Below, one piece after another: positions 29,627 through 39,271 of a DNA stretch of 63,449 nt. Both the position numbers and the translations under genes were made by a program. The stretch is from Chlorobium ferrooxidans DSM 13031 (GTDB taxonomy: Bacteria; Bacteroidota; Chlorobiia; Chlorobiales; Chlorobiaceae), in NCBI RefSeq assembly GCF_000168715.1, contig NZ_AASE01000014.1, positions 524 through 63,972 on the forward strand, given 5' to 3'. The notes under the pieces are model-generated. The model was not told where the DNA came from and did not search any database. It was given only the letters and a program-made list of their open reading frames with translations. The first letter of the stretch is position 1; each line of letters opens with the position of its first letter.

Positions 29627-30670
29627 ATGAAACATCTGCTTCCTTATCTGCTCACCTTTTTTCTTTTTCTCTCCGGTTGTTCCGGTAAAACAGATGATAA
29701 ACAGGGGAAAGAGAGTTCATCCGGTGATAAACTGCAGGTTGGGCTTGTTTTTGACATCGGGGGAAGAGGGGATAAATCCTTCAATGATTCAGCTTATAAT
29801 GGTCTGGAAATGGCCAAAAAGAAGCATGGCATTACCTTTCTCTATGTTGAACCACAGGGGGAGGGCGCTGATCGTGAAGCAGCGCTGCGCCAGATGGCTT
29901 CGGATCCGGATATTGATCTGGTAATCGGTGTTGGTCTGCTTTTCAGTGATGATATCACAAGGATTGCGGCTGAATTCCCGGACAAGAAATTTGCATGCAT
30001 CGATTATATCAGCAAGCCCGGAGCAGTTATTCCTCCTAATCTCCAGGGAATTGTCTTTGAGGAGAAGAAGGGCTCATACCTCGCAGGCGCGCTGGCGGGA
30101 CTGGCGAGCAAAACAAAAACAGTCGGTTTTATTGGCGGAATGGAGTCTTCGGTTATTAAAAAATTCGAGACCGGTTTTATTGCGGGTGTTCATGCGGTTG
30201 ATCCAGGTGTCAAGGTTATTTCCGGCTATATCGGTATGACCGGGAGCGCCTTTGCCAACCCCTCAAAGGGAAAAGAGCTGGCTCTCGGCCAGTTTGCAAG
30301 GGGAGCCGATATCATCTATGAAGCCGCCGGAGCGAGCGGTCTTGGCGTCATTGAAGCTGCCCGAGAGACGAGGAAGCTTGTTATCTGCACCGACAGGGAT
30401 CAGGAGCCGGATGCTCCGGGTTTTGTGTTGAGCAGCATGATCAAGGCTGTCGATCGTGCTGTTCTGAAAACGGTTGAGCGTGCTCTTGATGGCTCGTTCA
30501 AAGGCGGATCGGTTGCTGTTTTCGGTCTGGCCGATCGCTATACCGATTACGTCTACAATGAGAAGAATTCGGCTCTGATCGGAGCGGCAAATCATGAAAA
30601 AGTAGAGACTCTTCGTAATAAAATCGTGAGCGGCGAAATTTCAGTTGATGAGAACGGTGCGGCACAGTAG
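29627..30670 (+). CDS. BMP-family (basic membrane lipoprotein) substrate-binding protein
   Basis: 347 residues with a lipoprotein signal peptide ending in the lipobox LSGC (Cys near residue 18), so it should be lipid-anchored in the envelope. The mature part is a two-lobe periplasmic-binding fold of the BMP/Med type: LVFDIGGRGDKSFNDSAY, the VGVGLLFSDDI segment, FIGGMESS and GADIIYEAAGASGLGV. Known members bind purine nucleosides for ABC importers. No ABC ATPase or permease lies next to it, so its partners are elsewhere or it acts as a receptor. Confidence 0.85.
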   Translation: MKHLLPYLLTFFLFLSGCSGKTDDKQGKESSSGDKLQVGLVFDIGGRGDKSFNDSAYNGLEMAKKKHGITFLYVEPQGEGADREAALRQMASDPDIDLVIGVGLLFSDDITRIAAEFPDKKFACIDYISKPGAVIPPNLQGIVFEEKKGSYLAGALAGLASKTKTVGFIGGMESSVIKKFETGFIAGVHAVDPGVKVISGYIGMTGSAFANPSKGKELALGQFARGADIIYEAAGASGLGVIEAARETRKLVICTDRDQEPDAPGFVLSSMIKAVDRAVLKTVERALDGSFKGGSVAVFGLADRYTDYVYNEKNSALIGAANHEKVETLRNKIVSGEISVDENGAAQ

Positions 30671-30753
30671 GAGCGGCTCCGGACTGGCCGGTTATCAGAA
30701 ATGTGCAGAACAGAGAAATGAAGGTTTGTTAATTATTTTGAAGCATTTGATTC

Positions 30754-31746
30754 GTGAATAAAAAAATTCTGGTCACCGGAGCTACCGGTTTTATTGGTTC
30801 CCGTCTTGTTATCAAGCTTGCAGCCTCATCTGATGAAATCTTTGTCCTTGTCAGAAAAACCTCTGATTTGACCTCACTCTCTGATGTCCTGGACCGCATT
30901 CATCTTATCTATGGCGATATAACAGACAGCGACTCGATTAATGAGGCGATGAAGGGGATTGATCTTGTCTATCATACTGCGGGCCTTACCTATATGGGCG
31001 ACAAGAAAAACGCACTGCTTTACAAAATCAATGTTGACGGAACGAAAAATATTCTGCGCGCTGCCCTTGCTAACGGAGTGAAACGGGTTATTCATGTTAG
31101 CTCCATAACGGCCGTCGGCATAGCATTTGACAAAAAACCGGTGAACGAATCGGTTGTCTGGAATTTTGACTCCATCAGCCTGGAGTATGCCAGAACAAAA
31201 CATATCGCTGAAGTTGAGGTGGCGACTGCCGTCAAAAAAGGACTTGACTGTGTTATTGTCAATCCCGCATTCGTCTTCGGAGCCGGTGATATCAACTTTA
31301 ATGCCGGACGTATAATCAAGGATGTCTACAACCGGAAACTCCCTTTCTACCCGCTTGGCGGCATCTGTGTTGTCGATGTTGAAATTGTGGCCGAGACCAT
31401 CATCGCGGCGATGGAAAAAGGGAGAACGGGCGAGCGCTACATTATCGGGGGGGAAAATGTCTCCTACAAGCAGCTCGCCGACACGATTTCAAGAATTACC
31501 GGAGCGCCGAAAATCCATTTTCCGCTGCCCTTCTGGATGGCGAGGATACTGAAGTCGATTCTTGATCTGTACAAGAATAAAAACAGTATCTCGAAGCTCT
31601 TCAACCTCTCCATGTTCAGGGTTGCCTCCGAGTATCTCTATTTTGATTCATCCAAGGCAATTCGTGAGCTAAACATGCGGTTTGAGCCGCACGAACACAG
31701 TATTCGCAATGCCTATGAATGGTATCGCGATCGGAATCTGCTGTAG
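30754..31746 (+). CDS. NAD(P)-dependent epimerase/dehydratase-like extended SDR
   Basis: 330 residues from a GTG start. It has the Rossmann motif TGATGFIGSRLV at the N-terminus, a DITD pocket, SSITAVG with the catalytic Ser, and YARTKHIAE with the active YxxxK. It resembles dihydroflavonol-4-reductase-like and 3-beta-hydroxysteroid-dehydrogenase-like enzymes. The C-terminal FPLPFWMARI and KSILDLY segments are typical of that group. The substrate is unknown; sugar, isoprenoid or lipid intermediates are all possible. Confidence 0.8.
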   Translation: MNKKILVTGATGFIGSRLVIKLAASSDEIFVLVRKTSDLTSLSDVLDRIHLIYGDITDSDSINEAMKGIDLVYHTAGLTYMGDKKNALLYKINVDGTKNILRAALANGVKRVIHVSSITAVGIAFDKKPVNESVVWNFDSISLEYARTKHIAEVEVATAVKKGLDCVIVNPAFVFGAGDINFNAGRIIKDVYNRKLPFYPLGGICVVDVEIVAETIIAAMEKGRTGERYIIGGENVSYKQLADTISRITGAPKIHFPLPFWMARILKSILDLYKNKNSISKLFNLSMFRVASEYLYFDSSKAIRELNMRFEPHEHSIRNAYEWYRDRNLL

Positions 31747-31758
31747 AGATTTGCCTGT

Positions 31759-32529
31759 TCAGGGTTTGCGGCAGAAGAGCATCATTCTCGGCGAAACTGT
31801 TGCCTCGAACGGGGAACCCTCATAGTCACCGGCAATCGTGCTGAGTGAAAATCCCGTTTCACTCAGCATCGACGCTATCTCTTCTCTTGCATAGACTCTC
31901 ACTGATTCAGTGAAGTTCAGCCGCTCTTCCGCAGGGGAGGTGATGGTGATGGTTTTGGTGATTCTTCCGTTTTCCAGACTCCTCTCCTCATTAACCGTCA
32001 GATCGCCAGCCATCCTGCATGAATGCGGCACAAGCGTCCGCTCAAGATGGATGGGGTTGATCAGATCGAGCACATACCATCCTCCGCTCTTCAACGCGTC
32101 AAATACCCTTTGAAGAACCAGCATGTCCTCCTCTTTGGCCGTGAAGTAACCGAAACTGGTGAAGAGCTGTACCACAAGATCAAACCGCTCCTGCTCCTTG
32201 ATCTCCCTCATATCGCAGCCGGTAAGCTGCACGTTGAGACAGCCGTTCGCCGCCTCTTTTCTGGCCTCTTCAAGCAGAAAAGGGGAGAGATCGTTTCCGG
32301 TTACCGTGTAGCCCAGACGGGCAAATTCAAGAGCGTGACGGCCGGCTCCGCAGGCAATATCAAGGACGGAAACCGAGTGACAGGGCTTGCGGTCAAGCTC
32401 TGTCAGAGAGAGAATGGTGTGGATGCAGCGTTCGGCCTCATCCCTGTTTCTGTGACTGTAGAGCTGAAGGTAAAAGGGATGGTTAAACCACTCCTCGAAC
32501 CACGCTGATGGATTTTCTGTTCCCTGCAT
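31759..32529 (-). CDS. Class I SAM-dependent methyltransferase
   Basis: 256 residues. Motif I (VLDIACGAGRHALEFA) and the acidic end of strand 2 (GNDLSPF) show a Rossmann-type methyltransferase, with GCDMREI and FDLVVQLFTSFGYF as motifs II-III. The substrate is not evident; the closest style is the small-molecule Methyltransf_11/25 group. It is convergent with the SDR gene with 12 bases between stops. Confidence 0.82.
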   Translation of the reverse strand: MQGTENPSAWFEEWFNHPFYLQLYSHRNRDEAERCIHTILSLTELDRKPCHSVSVLDIACGAGRHALEFARLGYTVTGNDLSPFLLEEARKEAANGCLNVQLTGCDMREIKEQERFDLVVQLFTSFGYFTAKEEDMLVLQRVFDALKSGGWYVLDLINPIHLERTLVPHSCRMAGDLTVNEERSLENGRITKTITITSPAEERLNFTESVRVYAREEIASMLSETGFSLSTIAGDYEGSPFEATVSPRMMLFCRKP

Positions 32530-32582
32530 ATCGGAACTCTCGGGTATGGCGGTGAAAAAAGAGACGGGAAAAGGAGGGAGTG

Positions 32583-32606
32583 CAGGGCATCACGTGCAAT
32601 GCCCTG
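32583..32606 (-). terminator. Hairpin terminator of the 64-codon gene
   Basis: An 8-bp perfect stem (cagggcat / atgccctg) with an 8-base loop follows the stop of the 32625-32819 gene. On the minus strand a pyrimidine-rich run ending in several T residues comes after it. Confidence 0.6.
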
Positions 32607-32624
32607 AACTGATCTGCCGGACAA

Positions 32625-32819
32625 TTATTTTGCGTAATCGCTGATGGCTTTTGCCAGAATAGGCTGTTCATTCTCGCCATTCGGGATTCTGACATGTTTT
32701 TCAACGAATTTCCAGGCATTGCTCTTTTCTGATTTTACGGAAAAAACAAGCTTGGCCATTTTGAAGTCGCTGACACCGGTTTTTTTACCTTTATCTCCAA
32801 ACGTTTGTTTCTTTGCCAT
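32625..32819 (-). CDS. Small basic protein, weakly like DUF4295
   Basis: 64 residues, strongly basic, starting MAKKQTFGDKGKKTG. The middle (KMAKLVFSVKSEKSNAWKFVEKHV) loosely recalls the Bacteroidetes DUF4295 proteins (MAKK start, then a KMVKSPKTGAYSF-like strand), small proteins encoded among translation genes. The match is by eye only and could be chance. The gene has its own terminator. A nucleic-acid or ribosome link is inference from charge. Confidence 0.6.
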   Translation of the reverse strand: MAKKQTFGDKGKKTGVSDFKMAKLVFSVKSEKSNAWKFVEKHVRIPNGENEQPILAKAISDYAK

Positions 32820-32930
32820 GACGTGTGCGTTAGTTCTTGTTGTTAATACTCGGTACTAAAAGATTTTTCCAAAAATGAACAAGAAAGTAATGAAAATAAT
32901 AACCGGAAGCAAGTAATCTGTATAAAGGAA

Positions 32931-34265
32931 TCAGTGCAGTTCCGGTTCCGAAAAGAGAAGCCTCCCCTTGTGGAATATTCCGCTGGCTTTTCCTTTCATG
33001 GTGCGATCAAGAAAGGGGGTGTTTGATGATTTGGATCGAATCGATTCCGGGGTGCATCTCCACTCCTTTTCGGGATTGATGAAGGTGAAATTGGCAACTT
33101 CGCCCGGCGCGAAAAGAATCGGTTTGAGCTTCATGATTCTGCGCGGGTTGACCGAGAGCAGTTCAATGGCCCGAGAGATGGTGATAATCCTCTTTTCCAC
33201 CAGTTCTGTCAGGGTAAGGCCAACCGATGTTTCAAGTCCGATAATGCCAAACGCCGCCTGGTCAAGGGGGCACTCTTTTTCATGTGATGCATGCGGGGCA
33301 TGGTCTGTGGCAATGGCATCAATTGTTCCGTCGGCCAGCCCCTGCAGAATGGCTTCAAGATTTTCCCTGGAGCCGAGCGGCGGTTTCATCAGATAGTTGC
33401 CTTTATCTTCAGCCTGAAAGAGCGACTCATCACAGAGGGTGAAATGGTGGGGTGTAACTTCACAGGTCACAGCCAGTCCATCGCGCTTTGCCTTGCGCAC
33501 AAGATCAAGCGCAGCTCCGGTACTGATGTGTGCAACATGATAGCGCGGTTTTCTCAGCGGTTCATGCAGTTTGTGCTTCTGCAGGTACTCCATCAGCAGC
33601 AGGTCTCTTCCGAGGGTAATGGCTTCGGATATGTCCGGAATACCTTTCAGGCCGAGTTGTGCTGAAAAAACACCTTCATTCATAACCGCACCCTGGGTAA
33701 GGGATTTGTCTTCGCAGTGCTGAATGATGAGGAGATCGAAGTTTGATGCATACTCAAAGGCGAGCCGCATGATCTGACTGCTCTGAATAGCCGTTCCGTC
33801 ATCGGATATGGCCGTTACGCCATAGGACCGGAACTTTCCGAAGGGGGCAAGATGCTCGCCACGGCTCTCAACAGTCATTGCTCCGACAACTTCAAGATCT
33901 ACCGCCAGATTTGCGGCGTGATGACGGATATAGGCGACGCCAAGCGGACTGTCTATCACCGGTTTTGTGTTCGGCATCAGGGCGACTCCGGTAAAACCTC
34001 CGGCCGCAGCGGCTTCCGAACCGCTTTCAAGCGTCTCCTTGTACTCCTGACCGGGTTCCCGGAAATGGCAGTGCATATCAAAAAGGCCCGGAGCGAGAAT
34101 CTGGCCCCGAAGGTCAACAATCCGGTCTTCGGGTGAAGAGGGAAGCGTCTCATTATCGAAGGCGAGCGCTTCAATGATCCCCTCATCGGAGACCTTTATG
34201 GTTCCGGTGCGATCAAGCTTTTCAAGAGGATTGAGCAGACGGGCCTGCTGAAAAATATAACTCAT
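32931..34265 (-). CDS. pyrC: Dihydroorotase, class I
   Basis: The enzyme closes N-carbamoyl-aspartate to dihydroorotate in pyrimidine synthesis. 444 residues, the length of the class I (Bacillus/Aquifex-like) form. The metal site is complete: DMHCHFREPGQE near residue 65, the HHFTL and HVAHIST segments with metal-binding His, and ATDHAPH with the catalytic Asp. GLETSVGLTL is the usual late segment. It lies 26 bases downstream of the FAH-family gene and is probably co-transcribed with it. Confidence 0.9.
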   Translation of the reverse strand: MSYIFQQARLLNPLEKLDRTGTIKVSDEGIIEALAFDNETLPSSPEDRIVDLRGQILAPGLFDMHCHFREPGQEYKETLESGSEAAAAGGFTGVALMPNTKPVIDSPLGVAYIRHHAANLAVDLEVVGAMTVESRGEHLAPFGKFRSYGVTAISDDGTAIQSSQIMRLAFEYASNFDLLIIQHCEDKSLTQGAVMNEGVFSAQLGLKGIPDISEAITLGRDLLLMEYLQKHKLHEPLRKPRYHVAHISTGAALDLVRKAKRDGLAVTCEVTPHHFTLCDESLFQAEDKGNYLMKPPLGSRENLEAILQGLADGTIDAIATDHAPHASHEKECPLDQAAFGIIGLETSVGLTLTELVEKRIITISRAIELLSVNPRRIMKLKPILFAPGEVANFTFINPEKEWRCTPESIRSKSSNTPFLDRTMKGKASGIFHKGRLLFSEPELH

Positions 34266-34291
34266 GGTTCCGGTTCAATTATTTACTGGTG

Positions 34292-35005
34292 TCAGAAAAC
34301 GTTGGCTTGCAGTTCGGCAACCACCTCACGGCTTCCGGCTCCCGGTCGGGAAACCCGGCATTTCAGTGCATCACCCGGCCTGACGGCGCCTACTCCTGCG
34401 GGTGTCCCCGTAAAAACAAGATCACCGCTTCTTAATCCGTAAAGATACGACAAATAATGAATAAGCATGGCCGGGGGATGGAGCATTTCTGAAACCGCCC
34501 CCTGTTGTACCAGCTTGCCGTTCAGCTCCAGCGAAATTTCAAGATCGGGAGGAAATTGCGTCTCGGTGAAGGGAACAAAATCGGAAATCAGGGCGCTTTT
34601 GCGGAACCCTTTGCTTTTGAGCCACGGGTTGCCCGATTTTTTTGCCGAGAGCTGTTCGTCACGCAGGGTCATATCAAGTCCTGCACCAAATCCGCTGATA
34701 CAGGTTACAGCCTCCTCAATGGAGCAGCCATCGGTTGATTTGCCGACAAGCAGCACCAGTTCTGCCTCATAATGCATGTTTTCAGAAAGCGGTCTGCCAT
34801 GAAAAACAGGCATGGTAATCACGCCGTCAGTTTCAAGGGCAGTAGGGGGCTTCATAAAGATAATCGGTTCCGCACTTTGCCGGCTCTGAGCTATCATTGC
34901 CGCTGCTTCGAGCTGCTGCATCTCAAGGGCATGATCGGAATAGTTTTTCCCGACACAATAGATTGCGCCGGGATGAATGGAGTTTCGGAGGATCAGGTTT
35001 TCCAC
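34292..35005 (-). CDS. Fumarylacetoacetate hydrolase (FAH) family protein
   Basis: 237 residues, the single-domain bacterial form. CVGKNYSDHALEM near the N-terminus, IFMKPPTAL, the metal-binding YEAELVLLVGK with its Glu, and FTGTPAGVGAVRPGD near the C-terminus are family hallmarks. Members cleave or decarboxylate acylpyruvates and oxaloacetate; which substrate applies here is unknown. It is upstream of pyrC with a 26-base gap, an operon that need not mean a shared pathway. Confidence 0.83.
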   Translation of the reverse strand: MENLILRNSIHPGAIYCVGKNYSDHALEMQQLEAAAMIAQSRQSAEPIIFMKPPTALETDGVITMPVFHGRPLSENMHYEAELVLLVGKSTDGCSIEEAVTCISGFGAGLDMTLRDEQLSAKKSGNPWLKSKGFRKSALISDFVPFTETQFPPDLEISLELNGKLVQQGAVSEMLHPPAMLIHYLSYLYGLRSGDLVFTGTPAGVGAVRPGDALKCRVSRPGAGSREVVAELQANVF

Positions 35006-35160
35006 GCGTTCACCAGGTTGGGATTGTGATGCTGTTGTCTATTGTTTATGGCTTTCCGGACGCCCTTTCCTGGGGAGTACGGCATGCAGGAAAGAACACG
35101 ATTTTATTATTTTACATTTTATAATGTAGCTGATCTGTTCCATATTATTGGAAAAGAATC

Positions 35161-35784
35161 ATGAGGAGTGAGGGGTGGACCCCTCCCGGTTGTCGGGAGA
35201 GCGCTGTAGCAGCAGAAAAAGAAGCGACAAGAGCCCTGATGGCCGAGAGGAGAGGAGCGATCTCTGCAGAGCGCAGGCGTATCATGAGCGAAACTATTTC
35301 CGCTCATGTGCTCTCTCTGCCGGAGGTTATGAGTGCCCGTCTCATTGCTCTCTATATTCCTCTGCCGGCACACCCGGAGGTGAACACCTGGCCGCTTGTT
35401 GAAGCGTTGACACTCCTCGATAAACAGCTTGCTGTTCCGGTTGTGCAGGATCAGGAGCTCTGTTCAGCGCTCTACCGGAAAGGGGAGCCCCTGAGGGGTG
35501 CAAGATTCGGCCAGCCGGAACCCGAGGTGTTGGTGAAGGCTGATGAAGCGATGCTTGATGTTGTGCTTATACCGCTGCTTGCTTTTGACAGAAGCGGATA
35601 TCGACTTGGTTATGGCAAAGGTTTTTATGACCGGTTTCTTCACCGGCTCTCTCTGGAGGGTTTTCGCCCATTGCGTATCGGACTTGCTTTCAGTATGCAG
35701 ATGATTGACACCGTGCCTCATGATTCATGGGATGAGCCCCTTGACGGAGTTGTTCATGAAGAAGGATTTATCAGATTTACATAA
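35161..35784 (+). CDS. 5-formyltetrahydrofolate cyclo-ligase
   Basis: 207 residues. The enzyme converts 5-formyl-THF to 5,10-methenyl-THF with ATP. The basic N-terminal helix ([12 protein letters not shown]) and the C-terminal [12 protein letters not shown] with its ATP-binding residues are typical. It is first in a dense operon with ppk1, rpiB and a CBS protein. The ATG at 35161 has a ggaaaag stretch upstream; the first 15-20 residues are longer than usual, so a later start is possible. Confidence 0.88.
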   Translation: MRSEGWTPPGCRESAVAAEKEATRALMAERRGAISAERRRIMSETISAHVLSLPEVMSARLIALYIPLPAHPEVNTWPLVEALTLLDKQLAVPVVQDQELCSALYRKGEPLRGARFGQPEPEVLVKADEAMLDVVLIPLLAFDRSGYRLGYGKGFYDRFLHRLSLEGFRPLRIGLAFSMQMIDTVPHDSWDEPLDGVVHEEGFIRFT

Positions 35785-35797
35785 TTTCAGGCTAATT

Positions 35798-37936
35798 ATG
35801 CTTCAAGGGAGTGAGGTGAGCAGACCGGAGAGGGTTCAACCGGATTTTTTTGATACCGCATACTATGTCAATCGGGAGCTGAGCTGGATCTATTTCAATC
35901 AGCGGGTACTTGAAGAGGCGTTACAACCCGATTTTCACCCGCTGCTCGAAAGGGTGAAATTTATCTCGATTTTCAGCTCGAACCTTGACGAATATTTCAT
36001 GATCCGGGTTGCCGGTCTTGAGGATCAGTATGAAGCCGGCATTCAGGACAGAACCATTGACGGACTTACTCCGGCACGGCAGCTTGAAAAGATCCGGACA
36101 ATGGTCCTGCAGCAGCTCAGCCAGAGAAATGAGTGCTTCTACAATGACCTCATTCCGGCGCTGAAACGCGAGGGTATTGAGTTTCTGCGTTTTTCCGAAC
36201 TCTCTGTATCCCAGAAGGAGGTGTTGCGTCACTATTTTCGAAAGGAGATATTTCCGGTACTCACCCCGCTCGCTTTCGATACCGGGCACCCCTTTCCCTT
36301 CATGTCCAATCTTTCACTGAATCTTGCCATCGAGCTGGAGGACGAGGAGAACCGGGCGCTGAAGTTTGCCCGTGTGAAGGTTCCGAGCATACTGCCGCGC
36401 TTGCTCCGCCTGAATGATATTGAGGGATTTGAAGCGGGAGACGATATCATCCGCTTTATCTGGCTTGAAGATCTCATTGAGAATAATCTGGAACAGCTCT
36501 TTCCGAAAATGAGGATTATCCAGTCACATCTCTTCCGGCTGATTCGTGATGCGGATATTGAAATTGAGGAGGATGAAGCAGGTGATCTTCTTGAAACCAT
36601 AGAGCAGGGCCTGCTGTCACGCAGGTATGGAAAGGTTGTGCGGCTCGATATCACTCCCGATATGCCGCAGTCGGTCAGAAAGCTGCTGATGAAAAATCTT
36701 GAGGTGACTTCGCGCAATGTTTACGAAATTGGCGGAGTGCTCGGTCTGGGTTGTCTCATTGATTTGTTGAAGATTGACAGGCCTGAACTCAAGGATGAAC
36801 CGTTTGTTCCCTATAACCGGATTGAAGAGGAGTACGGAGAGGATCTGTTCGGAGCCATCAAGGCAAAGGATCAGCTGCTCCATCACCCCTATGATTCATT
36901 TCAGCCGGTTGTTGATTTTATCAACCAGGCCGCAGTGGATCCTGATGTGCTCTCCATAAAGCAGACGCTTTACCGGGTAGGCGGCAACTCTCCGATTGTC
37001 AAGGCACTGATGAAGGCGGCTGAAGAGGGTAAACAGGTAGCTGTACTTGTGGAGTTGAAGGCCAGGTTTGACGAAGAGAACAATATTGTCTGGGCAAGGG
37101 CACTTGAAGATGTCGGTGCGCATGTTGTCTATGGTCTTCCCGGCCTGAAAACCCATGCCAAGCTCACCATGATTGTGCGCCGTGAGCAGCACCGCCTGAA
37201 ACGCTATCTCCATCTTGGTACGGGAAATTATAATCCGGTAACAGGTAAAATCTATACCGACTACTCGCTCTTTACGGTTAACGAGCGTCTTGCCAATGAT
37301 GTTGCCGAACTCTTCAACGCCCTGACCGGGTACTCCCGGCACACCGGATATAAAAAGCTGCTTGTCTCACCGATCAACACCAGAAAACGGATCATTGAAC
37401 TGATTGAGCGGGAGGCAGAGTGGAGCCGGAAATCGGACAGGGGGAGAATCATCATGCAAATGAATGCCCTGGTCGATTCGCAGACCATACGCGCACTCTA
37501 TAAAGCATCCTGTGAAGGGGTGAAGATTGATCTCATTATCCGGGGTATCTGCTGTCTTAAGCCCGGCATTCCGGGAGTCAGTGAACATATCCGCGTTATC
37601 AGTGTTACGGGACGCTTTCTTGAGCACAGCCGGGCCTACTATTTTCAAAATGGCGGCAGGGCGGAACTCTTTTTGGGCAGTGCCGATCTTATGCCGAGAA
37701 ATCTTGATCACCGGGTCGAGACACTCTTTCCGGTCTTTGACAAAACATGCATCCGTTCTGTTAAATCCGATCTTGACCTGATTCTCTCTGATAATGTCAA
37801 GGCCTGGCAGATGCAGGCCGACGGTACCTACTCGCTTGTTGATAATGATGCGCCGGAAATCAACAGTCAGTCACTCTTTTTAAGCCGATCTACCATCAAA
37901 AAAACATCATTCAAATTTAAAGCTAAAGAATTATGA
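35798..37936 (+). CDS. ppk1: Polyphosphate kinase 1
   Basis: The enzyme reversibly builds long-chain polyphosphate from ATP. It carries the four expected parts: N-terminal helical domain ([17 protein letters not shown]), head domain, and two PLD-like catalytic domains. The phosphorylated His lies in [15 protein letters not shown] near residue 452, with a second His in LEHSRAYYF. About 712 residues from the ATG at 35798. A GTG at 35816 with a better Shine-Dalgarno (aaggga) is the other likely start. It follows the cyclo-ligase by 13 bases and overlaps rpiB by four. Confidence 0.93.
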   Translation: MLQGSEVSRPERVQPDFFDTAYYVNRELSWIYFNQRVLEEALQPDFHPLLERVKFISIFSSNLDEYFMIRVAGLEDQYEAGIQDRTIDGLTPARQLEKIRTMVLQQLSQRNECFYNDLIPALKREGIEFLRFSELSVSQKEVLRHYFRKEIFPVLTPLAFDTGHPFPFMSNLSLNLAIELEDEENRALKFARVKVPSILPRLLRLNDIEGFEAGDDIIRFIWLEDLIENNLEQLFPKMRIIQSHLFRLIRDADIEIEEDEAGDLLETIEQGLLSRRYGKVVRLDITPDMPQSVRKLLMKNLEVTSRNVYEIGGVLGLGCLIDLLKIDRPELKDEPFVPYNRIEEEYGEDLFGAIKAKDQLLHHPYDSFQPVVDFINQAAVDPDVLSIKQTLYRVGGNSPIVKALMKAAEEGKQVAVLVELKARFDEENNIVWARALEDVGAHVVYGLPGLKTHAKLTMIVRREQHRLKRYLHLGTGNYNPVTGKIYTDYSLFTVNERLANDVAELFNALTGYSRHTGYKKLLVSPINTRKRIIELIEREAEWSRKSDRGRIIMQMNALVDSQTIRALYKASCEGVKIDLIIRGICCLKPGIPGVSEHIRVISVTGRFLEHSRAYYFQNGGRAELFLGSADLMPRNLDHRVETLFPVFDKTCIRSVKSDLDLILSDNVKAWQMQADGTYSLVDNDAPEINSQSLFLSRSTIKKTSFKFKAKEL

Positions 37937-38367
37937 AAATAGCAGTTGCAAGTGATCATGCCGGTTTTGAGTCAAAGAAAACCGTTGTCGCATGGCTTGA
38001 AAAGCATGGTTATGCGTGCAGTGATATGGGCCCGTATAATGAAGAGTCTGTCGACTATCCGGATTTTGCCCGTAAAGTTGCACAAGGGGTTGCAGCCGGT
38101 GAGTTTGATCAGGGTGTTCTGCTCTGTGGAACAGGAATCGGCGTTTCCATAGCTGCCAATAAAGTCAAGGGAATTCGTGCCGCCCTTGCCTGTAACCCTG
38201 AATTTGCAACCCTTGCCCGGCAGCATAACAATGCCAATATTATCTGTTTTTCCGCCCGCTTCTCCGATAAAGCGACCATTGAACAAAGCCTTCAGAACTG
38301 GTTTTCCGCCGAATTTGAGGGGGGACGCCATGAACGCAGAGTTGAAAAAATTGAGCCATGCTGCTGA
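37933..38367 (+). CDS. rpiB: Ribose-5-phosphate isomerase B
   Basis: 144 residues. It interconverts ribose 5-phosphate and ribulose 5-phosphate. SDHAGFE at the N-terminus, the catalytic Cys in [15 protein letters not shown], and the HNNANI segment are all present. The start overlaps the ppk1 stop (ATGA) and its own end overlaps the next gene by ten bases, so translation is coupled through the operon. In an autotroph using the pentose route for nucleotides it would be a core enzyme. Confidence 0.93.
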   Translation: MKIAVASDHAGFESKKTVVAWLEKHGYACSDMGPYNEESVDYPDFARKVAQGVAAGEFDQGVLLCGTGIGVSIAANKVKGIRAALACNPEFATLARQHNNANIICFSARFSDKATIEQSLQNWFSAEFEGGRHERRVEKIEPCC

Positions 38368-39047
38368 GTGAGTGTATAGAGCGCCGTCTTGATACCACCT
38401 ATCCGTTTTTCACGGATGATGCTCCGGCGTCTGAAGTTTACGCCCGTATGCGTCAGGGGGAGCTTGCGTCTGCGCCGGTACTCCATGAGGGCAAGGTCTG
38501 CGCAATGGTTACGATTCCGGATCTTGTGACGGCAGTCCAGTCGAAAAAAACAGCTGCGCTCTCGCTGCGCGATCTCGCGCTGCCGGAGCAGGGCGGTATC
38601 GGAGTTCATGAGCATCTCTTTGACATTTTTCCGGGAGCGCTCCTCTTTCCGGGAACGATAATTCCGGTTACCCGTGATGATGGCAGCTACGCCGGAACGA
38701 TTGAAAAAAAGGTGGTTCTTGAGAAAATTGCAGAGGTGTTTCATCTCGGAGAGGAGAGCCTGACGCTTGAGCTTGACGTGCCCTCCTCCGGCCTGAAGCT
38801 CTCCGAGGTCATAGCCTCGATTGAGAAAAATGATGCCACCGTTCTCAGCAGTGGCCTCTACCACGCCGATTCAGAGGGGGAGGGGATGATCGTCACCTTC
38901 AGGGTTCTGACGCACGACTGGTTCCGTCTGGTGCAGAACATGGGGAAATACGGCTATTCGATCCGCTACTCAACTCCGCTCTCCGATGAGGGCGAGGATG
39001 AAATGAGAGAGAAGGCACTGGAGTTTATCCGTCTCATGGATATGTAG
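38358..39047 (+). CDS. CBS-pair protein with C-terminal ACT-like region (AcuB-like)
   Basis: 229 residues. Two CBS motifs cover about residues 5-130 (APVLHEGKVCAMVTIPDL, IIPVTRDDGSYAGTIEK), the usual adenine-nucleotide sensor fold. The C-terminal part (about 138-215) has the strand/helix pattern of an ACT-like domain. AcuB-like proteins of this build are common but poorly understood. It overlaps rpiB by ten bases and is last in the operon. A MITE-like repeat begins seven bases after its stop. Confidence 0.75.
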   Translation: MLLSECIERRLDTTYPFFTDDAPASEVYARMRQGELASAPVLHEGKVCAMVTIPDLVTAVQSKKTAALSLRDLALPEQGGIGVHEHLFDIFPGALLFPGTIIPVTRDDGSYAGTIEKKVVLEKIAEVFHLGEESLTLELDVPSSGLKLSEVIASIEKNDATVLSSGLYHADSEGEGMIVTFRVLTHDWFRLVQNMGKYGYSIRYSTPLSDEGEDEMREKALEFIRLMDM

Positions 39048-39054
39048 GGCACAA

Positions 39055-39180
39055 CTATAAATCTGTTCCGCAATGTGATTGCTGCGTCGGGTGGTGCTCG
39101 ATATCCTCATGTACTACGAGTACACTCTGGTATCTGCGCTCCATCCGCCTTGCACTCAAACTGCTCACGACGATTTTTAG
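39055..39180. repeat. MITE-like repeat, copy 1 (left end of island)
   Basis: About 126 bases starting ctataaatc and ending gatttttag, a near-perfect 9-bp terminal inverted repeat. The interior (tcctcatgtact...gtgctcg side and ctccgtccgccttgc-like side) is clearly the same as the array at 63138-63449. It begins seven bases after a stop codon, as the right-hand copy does. It encodes nothing. Confidence 0.75.
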
Positions 39181-39271
39181 CGGTGCCCTTTTGCATATAC
39201 AGCGATGGGCCACTAACGACAGTCTCCTGATCTTGCGTTATCGTTACTTCGGAACAAAGTAATAGAGATGC

